Part shown: positions 30,751 through 41,112 of the stretch, piece after piece | How the letters are laid out: every line of letters begins with the position of its first letter | How positions within the stretch are numbered: position 1 is the first letter of the stretch | DNA from: Chondrocystis sp. NIES-4102 | GTDB taxonomy: Bacteria > Cyanobacteriota > Cyanobacteriia > Cyanobacteriales > Xenococcaceae | Assembly: GCA_002368355.1 (NCBI GenBank) | Contig: AP018281.1 | Location: forward strand, 3,100,001 to 3,164,000 | DNA: 64,000 nucleotides | Reading direction: 5' to 3' | Translations under genes and position numbers: made by a program | Notes under the pieces: generated by a model | Seen by the model: the letters and a program-made list of their open reading frames with translations, nothing else | The model's database searches: none | Told to the model about the DNA's origin: nothing

Positions 30751-31836
30751 ATGGCGCTCGTCCCAATGCGTTTGCTTTTAGATCACGCTGCTGAAAACGA
30801 TTATGGTATTCCTGCGTATAATGTTAATAATATGGAGCAAATTATCTCCATTATGCAAGCTGCTAATGAAGCTGATAGCCCTGTAATTTTACAAGCTTCT
30901 CGTGGTGCGCGTAGTTATGCAGGTGAAAATTTCTTACGTCACCTAGTAATGGCAGCAGCAGAAAGCTATCCTCATATTCCCATCGCTATGCACCAGGATC
31001 ATGGTAATAGCCCTGCAACTTGCTATTCTGCAATTCGCAATGGTTTTACTAGCGTCATGATGGACGGTTCTTTAGAGGCAGACGCTAAAACTCCTGCAAG
31101 CTTTGATTATAATGTTAACGTCACTGCAGAAGTAGTTAAAGTAGCTCATGCAGTTGGTGCTAGTGTAGAAGGTGAACTAGGTTGTTTAGGTTCTCTCGAA
31201 ACTGGACAAGGAGAAGCTGAAGATGGTCATGGTTTTGAAGGAACTCTTAGTAAAGAGCAATTATTAACTGATCCTGACGAAGCAGTAGAATTCGTTGAAC
31301 GTACTCAAGTAGATGCTTTGGCTGTTGCGATCGGTACTAGTCATGGTGCTTACAAATTTACTCGCAAACCCACTGGCGAAATTTTGGCTATTAGCAGAAT
31401 TGAAGAAATTCACCGTCGTCTACCTAACGTTCACTTGGTAATGCACGGTTCTTCTTCTGTACCTCAAGAGTGGATCGATATTATTAACGCAAATGGTGGT
31501 AATATTCCTGAAACTTACGGTGTACCTGTAGAAGAAATTCAAAAAGGTATTAAGAGTGGTGTTCGTAAAGTTAACATTGATACTGACAACCGTTTAGCAA
31601 TTACTGCAGCTATCCGTGAAGCAGCTTTCAAAGATCCTTCTAACTTTGATCCTCGCCACTTCCTCAAGCCATCTATTGCATACATGAAAACTGTATGTCT
31701 CAGACGCTATGAGTCCTTTGGTACTGCTGGTAACGCTAGTAAAATTAAGCAAGTTTCTCTTGAAGACTTTGCAGCTAAATATGCTAAAGGTGAATTATCA
31801 TCTTCTGGTGCTAATAAGAAAACTGTTTCTGTGTAA
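30751..31836 (+). CDS. fbaA: Class II fructose-1,6-bisphosphate aldolase (Calvin-cycle type)
   Basis: This Zn-dependent aldolase joins or splits fructose bisphosphate and sedoheptulose bisphosphate in the Calvin cycle and glycolysis. The 361-residue protein has AYNVNNMEQ at the N-terminus, the zinc-site MHQDHGN, GELGCLG, the [11 protein letters not shown] motif and [16 protein letters not shown] binds the phosphate. This is the type-A Calvin-cycle subgroup (about 355-360 residues). A GGGAGA ribosome-binding site stands before the ATG. Codon use is noticeably cleaner than in neighbours, consistent with high expression. Confidence 0.96.
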   Translation: MALVPMRLLLDHAAENDYGIPAYNVNNMEQIISIMQAANEADSPVILQASRGARSYAGENFLRHLVMAAAESYPHIPIAMHQDHGNSPATCYSAIRNGFTSVMMDGSLEADAKTPASFDYNVNVTAEVVKVAHAVGASVEGELGCLGSLETGQGEAEDGHGFEGTLSKEQLLTDPDEAVEFVERTQVDALAVAIGTSHGAYKFTRKPTGEILAISRIEEIHRRLPNVHLVMHGSSSVPQEWIDIINANGGNIPETYGVPVEEIQKGIKSGVRKVNIDTDNRLAITAAIREAAFKDPSNFDPRHFLKPSIAYMKTVCLRRYESFGTAGNASKIKQVSLEDFAAKYAKGELSSSGANKKTVSV

Positions 31837-31879
31837 ATCAGTTTAATTAATTAGGTTTAGATAATAAATAAGTTGATTG

Positions 31880-31912
31880 ATGAGTGGTTGTTTTAACTGC
31901 TCATTTTTTTTG
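31880..31912 (+). terminator. Rho-independent terminator after the aldolase gene
   Basis: A ten-base stem (31880-31889 with 31895-31904, two G-T pairs) with a five-base loop is followed by eight T. It lies 44 bases past the stop codon. The rest of 31913-32583 contains one doubtful small ORF (32057-32299) and otherwise no recognisable gene. Confidence 0.85.
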
Positions 31913-32056
31913 TTCTGGTAACGAAGCTATATTGGGGTGTTACAAAATTCAGCTATTTGTTTTTTCTCGCTACAGGTGAAACGAAGAATATTTTCAAGTT
32001 GAATAAGACAAATTTTAAGCTTCTCTATCTTTTTTATAATTGTTTCAGTCTATATT

Positions 32057-32299
32057 ATGTTGTTGAATATAAATACTTTTCTCAGGCTGTTATGTCGCTA
32101 CAACAGAAATTATAAAAATGAATCTAAATCATTGTTTTCTGTTAAATTAAAAGATGGATTGATTTTTATAAACAGTGGCAAAACTAAAATCTCCTTTGTA
32201 ATCGAACATAATGATAGACTATGGCAAAGTCTTTGTTGTCGAATGGTTCAAAAGAATTTCGTTCAGTTGACTCAATTGTCCGCTTACACAACTCTATAA
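32057..32299 (+). CDS. Doubtful small ORF, 80 residues
   Basis: It begins with ATG but has no ribosome-binding site that I can see. The protein is basic with six aromatic residues and two adjacent cysteines (SLCCRM). It has no recognised family. It lies in an AT-rich gap between the aldolase terminator and the MocR gene. It may be a chance frame. Confidence 0.22.
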   Translation: MLLNINTFLRLLCRYNRNYKNESKSLFSVKLKDGLIFINSGKTKISFVIEHNDRLWQSLCCRMVQKNFVQLTQLSAYTTL

Positions 32300-32583
32300 T
32301 ATGAAGCTGCAAGCATTTAGTTAAAGTTATTTTAATTGTCACAAATAATTTTTATACTTGATTTAGTTGGCTGTAATTTAGTTAATACAGGTAATTAAAC
32401 TAAATATAAAATATGTTTTATGAATTTGCCATTATTATCAGTTTACTATCTAAAAGATGAGTGATTATTTAATCTGAGCATTTTTTTAATTAATGTTTAA
32501 TGTTACGTGTTCAGCAATGCTATCAGGATTATGCAAGCTTATTATTATTTTAATGAGCTTCAACAGATTTATGATTGTTTAAT

Positions 32584-34035
32584 CTAAGTTATTATTAGAG
32601 CTAATTTATAGATTCCTTCCTCAATTTGAACTTCAGTTAATTCTGAATATCCGAATAAAAATTCACCTTTAGTTTCAGCTTCTAAATAATAAATTTTAGT
32701 ACTAACTAAATCTATATCCAACTTGGCAGCACTTGTTATAATTTCTTGGTCAGTTAATGAACTATCAATTTTTACCATTAAATGAATTCCTGCATTCTCC
32801 CCAAAAATTGTAACCCTTGTCCCAAAATATTTGATTAAGGCTTGCACTAAGGTTTGACGACGGCGATCATAAAGATGACGCATTTTACGAATATGACGTT
32901 CTAAATGACCCTCTATAATAAAATCAGTTAACATTTGTTGTTCAAGTGCGGGAGTATGGCGATCTGCTAACCACCTAGCACTAGCAAAAACTCTAATTAA
33001 GGTTTCAGGTAGAACTAAATACCCAATGCGTAGGGAAGGAAACATGATTTTACTAAATGTTCCTAGATAAATTACTACATTATGGCGATCAAGTCCTTGT
33101 AATGCTGGTATAGGTCGTGAGGAATATCTAAACTCGCTATCATAATCATCTTCAATGATCACTGTTTCGGTTTGCTGCGCCCAATTGAGTAATTCTAAAC
33201 GACGTGTTAAAGATAATACTGCACCTGTAGGGAACTGATGGGAGGGAGTAATATAAACTAGTTTGGGTTTAGGGAGTGTAAATAATTTACTAATAATTAA
33301 GCCAGATTGATCAACTGGTATGGGTAATAAATGGGCTTGTTGCATTTGAAAGATGCGTCTTGCTGCTAAATAACCAGGATTTTCTAGTGCGATCGCTTGA
33401 CCTGGAGAGATTAGTAAACGTGTGATTAAATCAAGTCCTTGTCCAGATCCGTTAGTTATTAAAATTTGTCCTGGATGACAGTTAATAGCTCTTACCGTTT
33501 TAAGATAGTTGCAGATAGCTTGTCTTAAGGGTTGATGTCCTAATAAATCTGTCGAGTAACCCAGTAAATTTATATTATTGCAGTGACGAGCAAATAATTT
33601 GCGCCAAACTTTAATAGGAAACTGCTCAAGAGCAGGACTGCCATAACGGAAGCTAATTGGGGAATTTAATTCGTTTATGCCTGGAATATTTAATTTAGTT
33701 AGATTTTTCCCATAATTTGATAAATTTAAGGGCAAAGAAGCGGTTTTAAGATTATTGGTAATTGGCTCTAGTTTTAATAAATTATCAGGAAGTTCGGCAC
33801 TAACAAAAGTCCCCGAACCTATTATTGTTTGTAGATATCCTTCAGAGATTAACTGTTCGTAACATTGAGTAACTGTTGTACGAGAAATATTTAATGATTG
33901 AGAAAGCGATCGCGTGGAGGGGATTTTTTGCTTTGGTAGGATTTTTCCCCCCAGAATTAATTGACGCAACTCTGCATACAGTTGACGGTGTAAAGGGATA
34001 GAACTATTGGCATCTAAATTGATAGCTAAATCCAT
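32584..34035 (-). CDS. MocR/PdxR-type regulator (GntR helix-turn-helix fused to aminotransferase domain)
   Basis: The product has 483 residues. The N-terminal winged helix (about 10-75) includes SLSQSLNISRTTVTQCYEQL. A class I aminotransferase-like domain follows with NGSGQGLDLI, EDDYDSEFRY and the PLP lysine Lys329 in GTFSKIMFPSLRIG. Such proteins are PLP-sensing regulators rather than transaminases. The gene is divergent from the split-barrel oxidase-like gene at 34148-34810, leaving 112 bases that should carry both promoters and its operator. This pairing is typical for regulators of vitamin B6 or related genes. Confidence 0.9.
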   Translation of the reverse strand: MDLAINLDANSSIPLHRQLYAELRQLILGGKILPKQKIPSTRSLSQSLNISRTTVTQCYEQLISEGYLQTIIGSGTFVSAELPDNLLKLEPITNNLKTASLPLNLSNYGKNLTKLNIPGINELNSPISFRYGSPALEQFPIKVWRKLFARHCNNINLLGYSTDLLGHQPLRQAICNYLKTVRAINCHPGQILITNGSGQGLDLITRLLISPGQAIALENPGYLAARRIFQMQQAHLLPIPVDQSGLIISKLFTLPKPKLVYITPSHQFPTGAVLSLTRRLELLNWAQQTETVIIEDDYDSEFRYSSRPIPALQGLDRHNVVIYLGTFSKIMFPSLRIGYLVLPETLIRVFASARWLADRHTPALEQQMLTDFIIEGHLERHIRKMRHLYDRRRQTLVQALIKYFGTRVTIFGENAGIHLMVKIDSSLTDQEIITSAAKLDIDLVSTKIYYLEAETKGEFLFGYSELTEVQIEEGIYKLALIIT

Positions 34036-34147
34036 AATGATTCAAACTCAAAAGTGGACTGGTATAAAAATAGGAAATTGGCTATTGTCACAGCCTATTT
34101 GTTGAATATATTTTGATACTTAGCATTCACCTTTGAGGCTATTATTT

Positions 34148-34810
34148 ATGACATTTTCTAAGACTCAACGCAATACCGTTAAAAGAGCATCTAAAAGAGG
34201 TAACTATGAGCGCGAATTAGTATATCAAATTTTAGATGAAGGTTTAGTGTGTCATGTCGGTTTTGTTGTCGATGGTCAACCCTTTGTAATTCCCACGGCT
34301 TACGCAAGAATAGGCGATCGCTTGTATATACATGGTTCTCCTGCCAGTAGAATGTTAAAAACTCTCCAAAATGACATAGAAGTATGTGTCACAGTAACTT
34401 TATTAGATGGTTTAGTTTTAGCACGTTCAGCTTTTCATCATTCTATGAATTATCGCTCGGTGGTAATCTTTGGTAAGGCGAGTAAAATTGCCAATGAAGT
34501 TGAAAAATTAGCAGCACTCCAAGCTTTTACAGAACACATTTTACCTAATAGATGGCAACAAGTGCGATCGCCAAATCCTCAAGAAATGCTTGGTACTTTA
34601 GTACTGTCTTTGCCAATCAATGAAGCTTCTGCCAAGATCAGAACAGGAGATCCCTTAGACGACGAAGAGGATTATCAATTAGCTGTGTGGGCTGGTACAT
34701 TACCTTTAGAGTTAACTCCTCAACTACCAGTCCCTGATCGTTTATCGGCAACAGTTGCCATACCTAATGATTTGTTAACTTATAGTCGCAAAAGAGGTGG
34801 TGGTAATTAA
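34148..34810 (+). CDS. Pyridoxamine 5'-phosphate oxidase-like FMN-binding split-barrel protein
   Basis: From the ATG at 34148 the product has 220 residues (a TTG at 34133 would add five). It shows the FMN-binding split barrel of the PNPOx/Nim family: ILDEGLVCHVGFVVDGQPFVIPTAY, RLYIHGSPASRML, and YRSVVIFGKA. A C-terminal extension ends in a Gly-rich tail. The substrate is not known; despite the name, members are often flavin reductases or heme-related rather than true PNPOx. The divergent MocR regulator probably controls it. Confidence 0.85.
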   Translation: MTFSKTQRNTVKRASKRGNYERELVYQILDEGLVCHVGFVVDGQPFVIPTAYARIGDRLYIHGSPASRMLKTLQNDIEVCVTVTLLDGLVLARSAFHHSMNYRSVVIFGKASKIANEVEKLAALQAFTEHILPNRWQQVRSPNPQEMLGTLVLSLPINEASAKIRTGDPLDDEEDYQLAVWAGTLPLELTPQLPVPDRLSATVAIPNDLLTYSRKRGGGN

Positions 34811-34926
34811 AGGTGTGATGGGCAGATAGCTTTTCTAAATAAATAGTAATGTAATGAATTTAGAAAATCATATTTAGGAGAAAATAATTACACATTTTTT
34901 TAGCTTGATCTAAGGCTATAAGTTTA

Positions 34927-36408
34927 TTATGTACCTACATGAATATCCCTTACCCTAACTGGTACACAAGCATGAGTCATTTGGGCAATTTGCATCGGCT
35001 CACCTTTACCACACATATTAGTCCCACATTGAACTAATTCTGATTGATCACCTAAAGCATCAACACTATTCCAAAAGTCAGTAGTCATGCTGTGATAGGT
35101 TACATTTTTAAGCATTCCTACTATTTTCCCTTTTTTAATCTGCCAAAAAGCATCACCACCAAATTGAAAGTTACGTCTTTGTTGATCGATGGAATAACTA
35201 CCAATGCCATCTATAAGAATACCTTCTTCGGTGTCAGCAATCATTGCTTCTAAGGAGGCGGTATGGGAATCTCCACTTTTACCAGGCTCTAAGCCCAAGT
35301 TAGGAATACGTACCATCGGTGTACTTGACCAACTGTCTGCATAGGCACTACCGTTACTACTATCACGTCCTAAACGATAAGCAGTTTCTCGATCTGTTAG
35401 ATAGTCATTGAGAATACCATCTTTAACTACATACCATTTTTGGGCTGGTACACCCTCATCATCATAAGCCATCGTACCTCTTCCGTGAGGCTGAGTGCGA
35501 TCGGCAACAAAGTTAACCCAAGGGGCAGCATATTGTAGTTTGTGTAGCTTATCGGTGGTGGCAAAGCTTGTACCTGCAAAGTTGGCTTCGTAACCGTAAA
35601 CACGATCTAGTTCGGTAGGATGTCCTACAGATTCATGAATGGTTAAAAATAAATTACTAGGCTTTAAAATTAAGGTTGTTTTACCGTCGCTGGTTAATTC
35701 GCTAGCGTGAACCTTTTCAATTGCTTGTTGGGCGACCCTTGCCACATTACCCAATAAATCATCCGCATCAATATGTTCATAACCTATATTAAGAGGTGGA
35801 CGTTCATAACTTCTACTTTTAGCATCTCCCAGTGCGATCGCTGTACACCCCATTCCTGGAAAACTACGATAAATGGTTTGTTCGATCATTGAACCGACGG
35901 TAGAAGCAAATGTTTGTTCTTGTTTAGTGAAACTTAGGAAAGAATAAGCTTTTTTAATACCTTGATTTTCGTAAGCTAGTAATTCCTCGTTAATTTTCAA
36001 TAGTAATTCTGCCTTAGTAGACATTGATACTTCAAAAGGATCAATTTGAATAGGTGTAATATATTGATCTTGATAAGCTGCAACTGGGGCTAATTTTACT
36101 GGTTCAAGTTGAGTTAAACGACTTCCTTTTGCAGTTTCGATCGCAAGATCCACAACTCTTTTAATTTCGTCCCTAGTAAGACGGTGGGATGCTACAAAAC
36201 CCCACGCACCGTTAAGTAGTACTCTGACTCCAAAACCAGAACTAACATTATCAGTTAAACGATTTAAAGAGCGATCGCGCGCTGATAAACTTTGCTGACG
36301 ATAGTTGCACAGACGAATATCACCATATTCGCAATTATTTTGTTTGATTAATTCAATGGCTAGGTTGGCTAATTCTTGCTTGGTAATGTCTATAGAAGCT
36401 TGGATCAT
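34927..36408 (-). CDS. TldD/PmbA-family metallopeptidase
   Basis: The 493-residue protein has the HExxxH zinc motif of TldD (HESVGH, His258-Glu259-His263) and a C-terminal cysteine region (QCGTNMCGKG) that supplies the third ligand. The N-terminal part contains GFGVRVLLNGAWGFVAS, the family hallmark. TldD-PmbA complexes degrade unfolded peptides and process small modified peptides. The usual PmbA partner is not in the window. It stands alone and converges with the split-barrel gene. Confidence 0.9.
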   Translation of the reverse strand: MIQASIDITKQELANLAIELIKQNNCEYGDIRLCNYRQQSLSARDRSLNRLTDNVSSGFGVRVLLNGAWGFVASHRLTRDEIKRVVDLAIETAKGSRLTQLEPVKLAPVAAYQDQYITPIQIDPFEVSMSTKAELLLKINEELLAYENQGIKKAYSFLSFTKQEQTFASTVGSMIEQTIYRSFPGMGCTAIALGDAKSRSYERPPLNIGYEHIDADDLLGNVARVAQQAIEKVHASELTSDGKTTLILKPSNLFLTIHESVGHPTELDRVYGYEANFAGTSFATTDKLHKLQYAAPWVNFVADRTQPHGRGTMAYDDEGVPAQKWYVVKDGILNDYLTDRETAYRLGRDSSNGSAYADSWSSTPMVRIPNLGLEPGKSGDSHTASLEAMIADTEEGILIDGIGSYSIDQQRRNFQFGGDAFWQIKKGKIVGMLKNVTYHSMTTDFWNSVDALGDQSELVQCGTNMCGKGEPMQIAQMTHACVPVRVRDIHVGT

Positions 36409-36899
36409 TATAAGTTAGAGATAAAAAACTTGATTTAGCTTTATTTTAGACAAAAGCCAACTAATTTAGTATTGTTAATTGATATTTGTGAATGTTTTGC
36501 TCTGTTTCTTTCTATATAACAGGCTCTAGAAAGTATTCTCCCTCATTAGGATTTATAAGTCTCAAAATTTACTATTAATCATTTCAATCAGTAAGTATAT
36601 TAGGCTATTTAGATATATTTACGTAAGTAAAACTAACCAAGTGAAAAATATTAAAATCTTGTATCTAAACCTGTAAGATATTAAATAGATAGTTTTATTC
36701 CAGAACACAACTATCTTATAACTGCTTGATATTATTGATGTTTCAGGTATTTTCAGGGAAATTCACAAATTATTTACATAACTATCGCAATAATTACGTA
36801 AACTTTATACCATGTCCACATATTCACGGATATACTAAATTTATGAACTAAGAAACGCCAGTTATTTCGTCATCATTCAATCATTATATAAGTAAATTC
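36409..36899. other. Non-coding gap with two TTACGTAA palindromes
   Basis: No gene is recognised. The eight-base palindrome TTACGTAA occurs at 36619-36626 and again at 36794-36801. Both lie upstream of the small ORF at 36900. They could be operator sites, but two copies in A/T-rich DNA are weak evidence. Confidence 0.3.
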
Positions 36900-37175
36900 A
36901 TGGAAGATATTAATAACTACATCACCTCTATTCAACAAGAAGTTGTGGCTGAAGAAAAAACAGTAAAAGTTGCAAGATTGATTATTTTGTTAATTAAAAT
37001 TGAGAAGGAATTAGCTACTGTTAAGGAAACTTTATCGAAATTACAAAGCCACCAGCAGAAATATAATCAAAATTCTCAGCTATCAGAACAAATAGAGCAA
37101 AAAATAGCTACTGTTAATCGTCTTTCAGATAAAATTAGTAAAGCTAGGCTGAATTTGAATTACTATTTTATTTAA
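36900..37175 (+). CDS. Small coiled-coil protein of unknown function
   Basis: A 91-residue protein made of two helices with heptad-like spacing of Ile/Leu (from about 17 to 88): KVARLIILLIKIEKELATVK and KIATVNRLSDKI. It has no cysteine, no signal peptide and no known family. It starts with ATG, without a good ribosome-binding site. Its last 8 bases overlap the end of the opposite-strand ORF at 37168-37395. Confidence 0.4.
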   Translation: MEDINNYITSIQQEVVAEEKTVKVARLIILLIKIEKELATVKETLSKLQSHQQKYNQNSQLSEQIEQKIATVNRLSDKISKARLNLNYYFI

Positions 37176-37395
37176 TATATAGATTAATCATTAGAAGTTT
37201 AGGTGGTGTATCAAATATCATTTTTTGTTCCTCCTGTAAGCAACTATTATTAGTAATAATTTCTGCTACTAGTTGATAACAAGCCCAAAACATTAAAATT
37301 AATTTAAATACAAGGACGAATAACTTAGCGTCTATAATTGAAGGGTCGGCATAGCTAACCCTTTCTTGTTTTTTGAATATATCTATATTTATCAT
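37168..37395 (-). CDS. Small putative membrane protein
   Basis: The product has 75 residues with one hydrophobic helix (KLFVLVFKLILMFWACYQLVA) and a charged N-terminus. No family is recognised. It converges with the gene at 36900-37175, the two ends overlapping by 8 bases. The gap 37396-38244 upstream is AT-rich, has one HIP1 site and no recognised gene. Confidence 0.35.
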   Translation of the reverse strand: MINIDIFKKQERVSYADPSIIDAKLFVLVFKLILMFWACYQLVAEIITNNSCLQEEQKMIFDTPPKLLMINLYIK

Positions 37396-38244
37396 ACAGT
37401 ACTAATTACTAGATAATTAAAGATTGAAGCTAATATGTCTTTAATATTTATAAGTGTTAAGAAAATGATTTAATGAATAATAGAGTTTATCTTGAAAGTA
37501 AACGAAGTATAATTAACTTTGATTGTCTGCTATAACTAGGTTAAAATAAAGTGCGATCGCCTGTTATACTAATTTTTTCCTATCTAGTTAAGACTTATAG
37601 ATTGCATAATTTATTAACCCTGAACAATCAATAATATTCTGTTGAGTTTGTTGTCTAAATTATAATACTAGATACAGTTTTCAGAGTTTTATTTATTGCT
37701 CTAAAATATTTTAATTTTCATTTTAATTTTTGTCTAAATGAGCAGAGATATATTGAGAATTTGCTGTGCTGATTTAATCAAACAAGAATTTCATATTTAT
37801 CTAAAATAATTATTACGAACATCAGCAATAAAATATCATTTGCTAGTAATTAAATTACTGCCATATCCTAGATACTGAATATTTCATATATATCTATTAA
37901 AGCGTTTAATTAATCTTAATTTTAATTAACCATAAGAAAACCTATAAATTAAGATTTAAAGATTATCTTGTTTTAGCAATAACTATAGCTAACGTGGTTT
38001 CAAACATTTATAGTTATAAGTTCTTAACATCTTATATCTAAAAGCTTTGAGCAAAAATCTCCAAAATAAATTGTTGACGAACAAATTTCTGTGATCATTC
38101 TCACCTTTAAATAGTAAATAGGTTCACTATAGAACATTATCAAGAAGAGATAAAGTAAATCTATTAATAAATAAAGAACTAATAAACTTCTTTGGTTCAT
38201 TAAAGCTATTTACTCAAAAAACAGAAAGAAATAAAATAATTGCG
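37396..38244. other. Long AT-rich gap upstream of the GH9 gene
   Basis: I see no ORF, RNA gene or clear repeat in these 849 bases apart from one HIP1 octamer near 37553. It must contain the GH9 promoter, but no convincing -10/-35 pair stands out. Confidence 0.5.
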
Positions 38245-40356
38245 ATGTTAGTCAACAAAAATACTTTTAATCTAAAATCTACAATTACCGATGATTGGGG
38301 TGGTAGCCATAGAGTAGTACTCGATCTAGAAGCACTATCTACTGCTAAAGATTGGAAAGTTGGTATTACAATTCCAGAAGGTTATAAAATAGATCAGATT
38401 TATGGTGCTCAATTAACAACAGAGGGAAATAAAACCTATATTTCGGGAGTTAGTTGGAATAAATCTTTAAATCAAGGTGATAAAACCGATATTGTTTTAA
38501 TTGTTGATGAAGGAAGCAAAAGTAAATCCGCTCCAATTAAACCAGAATTTTTATTTGCAGATTCTATAAGTACAAGTCCTAGTTCTAGCAATTCTAGTTC
38601 TGCTTTAGATGTAGACGGTAAAATAGTAGAAGATTGGAATGGAGGATACAAATTAGAATTAGATATAACAGCAAAAGCTGCTGCCAACAATTGGAAATTA
38701 GATTTCAATCTACCCTACAAAATCAGTGCAGCCTATGGAGTAGATCTAATAGATAAAGGCAACGGCAACTACAGCATAGATGGACAAAACGACCAAGTAA
38801 ACCTTCAAAGCGGACAATCAATCAAACCAATATTGATTATCAACGATGGTGGCAAACAAGCATTAATACCTCAATTCAATAGTTCAGGCTCACCTTCAAC
38901 ACCCACCTCAACTGCACCCGTCACCATACCAAATAACGAGGGGTCAATAGTCGGACAAAGAGGCAAATTCGCCTATGGAGAAGCATTACAGAAAAACTTC
39001 CTCTTCTACGAAGCCAACCGTTCAGGAGATCTAGGCGCAGATAACCGTCTCGAATGGCGTTCAGACTCCACCCTCAAAGATGGTAGCACCGTCGGTCGTG
39101 ACCTAGAAGGCGGATATTTCGATGCAGGCGACCACGTAAAATTCGGTCAACCAATGGCAGCCTCGATTAATATGTTGGCATGGGGTGGTGTGGAATATAA
39201 AGATGCTTATCAAAAATCAGGACAACTAGACGAATTACTAGAAGCAGTAAAATGGGGAACAGACTACTTCCTCAAAGCCCACGAAACTAGCAATGGCAAA
39301 ACCAGTAAACTTTGGGTACAAGTAGGAGAAGGTGGTAGTGAAAACGATCATGGTTATTGGGGTTCACCCGAAACAGTAGAACAAAATACCACTCGTCGAG
39401 CCTTTGCTATCGACCCATCGCGTCCTGGTTCGGATGTAGCAGCCTCAACTTCTAGTGCTTTAGCAGCAGCATCTATGTTATTTAGGGGAGTGGATAATGC
39501 TTATGCCGATAAACTACTCACCAATGCTAAACAACTATATCAATTTGCCGAGACTTATCAGGGCAAATATTCAGATTCTGTACCCCAAGCCAGTCCTTTC
39601 TACACTAGCTGGAGTGGTTATGGTGATGAATTAGCTTCAGGGGCAGCTTGGTTACATAAAGCTACAGGAGATAAATCCTATTTAAGCAAAGCAGAAAATT
39701 ACTTCAAAACTAAAGTTGGTGGTTTAGGTGATTGGTCTTGGGCTGTGGATGACCATTCTTATGGTGCTGCGGTAATTTTGGCGCAAGAGAGTCAAGATTC
39801 TTTCTTTAAAGGTCAGGTCGAAGGGTGGTTAGATAAATGGATTAATGGTGGAGGTAATATTAAGTATACTAGTGGTGGTTTTGCCCACCGTGCCTCTTGG
39901 GGTTCTGTGCCTGTAACTGGTTCTGCTGCTTTCTTGGCTGAACTGTATAATGATACGGTCAAGCAGGATAGTCGTTATACTAAGTTTGCTACTCGTCAGG
40001 TGGATTATATTTTGGGTGATAATCCCAGAGGGTTTAGTTATATGGTGGGGTTTGGTAATAATTATCCTCAACGAGCGCATCACCGAGGTAGTGCTGGTTC
40101 TGTGCCTTTAGATGGTAGTTCGACTCCTAATGAGCATATTCTTTATGGTGCAATTGTAGGGGGCCCTGGTAGTGCGGATGATTACTCTCATAATGACCGT
40201 CGTAATGATTGGATTACTAATGAGGTTGGTACTAGTTATAACGCGCCTATAGCTTCTGCTTTGATTCAACAATATGATAATTTGGGCGGTGATCCTCTAT
40301 CTAATTATCAATTGGATCAGTTGATTGGTGTTGATGCTAATGGTGTTGGTGTTTAG
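38245..40356 (+). CDS. Modular GH9 endoglucanase with two N-terminal CBM-like domains
   Basis: Two related beta-sandwich domains (about 8-88 and 122-205, each with DDWGG or EDWNGGY near the start) resemble cellulose-binding CBM2-type modules. A Ser/Thr/Pro linker (about 212-228) leads to a GH9 catalytic domain (about 240-690). GGYFDAGDHVKFG (Asp293, Asp296), HHRGSAG and RRNDWITNEVGTSYNAP (Glu660 as catalytic acid) are all present. It should cleave beta-1,4-glucan. There is no signal peptide, so export must use another route or the enzyme acts inside. Base use changes along the gene (see findings). A terminator follows. Confidence 0.9.
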   Translation: MLVNKNTFNLKSTITDDWGGSHRVVLDLEALSTAKDWKVGITIPEGYKIDQIYGAQLTTEGNKTYISGVSWNKSLNQGDKTDIVLIVDEGSKSKSAPIKPEFLFADSISTSPSSSNSSSALDVDGKIVEDWNGGYKLELDITAKAAANNWKLDFNLPYKISAAYGVDLIDKGNGNYSIDGQNDQVNLQSGQSIKPILIINDGGKQALIPQFNSSGSPSTPTSTAPVTIPNNEGSIVGQRGKFAYGEALQKNFLFYEANRSGDLGADNRLEWRSDSTLKDGSTVGRDLEGGYFDAGDHVKFGQPMAASINMLAWGGVEYKDAYQKSGQLDELLEAVKWGTDYFLKAHETSNGKTSKLWVQVGEGGSENDHGYWGSPETVEQNTTRRAFAIDPSRPGSDVAASTSSALAAASMLFRGVDNAYADKLLTNAKQLYQFAETYQGKYSDSVPQASPFYTSWSGYGDELASGAAWLHKATGDKSYLSKAENYFKTKVGGLGDWSWAVDDHSYGAAVILAQESQDSFFKGQVEGWLDKWINGGGNIKYTSGGFAHRASWGSVPVTGSAAFLAELYNDTVKQDSRYTKFATRQVDYILGDNPRGFSYMVGFGNNYPQRAHHRGSAGSVPLDGSSTPNEHILYGAIVGGPGSADDYSHNDRRNDWITNEVGTSYNAPIASALIQQYDNLGGDPLSNYQLDQLIGVDANGVGV

Positions 40357-40387
40357 TTTTTCCATCAATTAGTTTTTGTTAATTAAG

Positions 40388-40410
40388 GCGATATCTTATC
40401 GCTTTTTTTT
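40388..40410 (+). terminator. Rho-independent terminator after the GH9 gene
   Basis: A six-base stem (gcgata/tatcgc, 40388-40393 with 40397-40402) with a three-base loop is followed by eight T. The next 700 bases (40411-41112) are AT-rich and hold no gene that I recognise. Confidence 0.75.
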
Positions 40411-41112
40411 ATGATTAATTAGCAACTATTTTCTTGAGTAATATATAGATGTAGAGTTTTTATCTTGGAGTCATTATATTTGTTAGGTAGACGCGCAATA
40501 AATTATTTTGTGTATTGAAATTGGGGTTGGATAGCTTGAGCTAAATTAATAATTATTTAGTTTAACTATTCAACCTGAGCTAGTTTATTAATCATCTTGT
40601 TTAGGATGGAAAATCTCAGATTAATCATAATTTAACTATAATTTAGGCAAAAGTATTATATATCATAGCTTTAATTGTTTTAATTATATGCCATTTAATG
40701 TTAGTCATATGAATAGGAATTTACTTTAACTTATTTAAATAAAATATAATATAAAATTTCTGTCAGATTCAATGAAAATCCGTAAAAAACCTACTATTTA
40801 ATCAGAAAAATGGTTAATTATTGGTGTAATTGGTTAACTAACTATAGTAGGAGAGTTTAAGAGTAAAAATTATTCTTTGTTTTATACCTCTACGTTGCGG
40901 TGTGGCTTATTCCGTCTATACAGTTGGAAAAAAGTATTGGAAATAAAGTGGAATAATTTTAGATAAATAAATCTTAGATAGCTAATTCTGTCTTGAGATG
41001 TCCTTAATTAAGTTTAGTGACAACAGATATTTAATACTGGATAATCTATGAAACATCCAAAATTTAAAATCTCTCTAGCTAACAATTAGTAATCAGCCAT
41101 AAAAGTTCAATC
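40411..41112. other. AT-rich gap between the GH9 gene and GT2 gene
   Basis: No ORF above noise, RNA gene or repeat is visible. A slightly GC-richer patch at about 40885-40920 stands out from the surroundings without a recognisable identity. The GT2 promoter must be in the last part. Confidence 0.4.
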
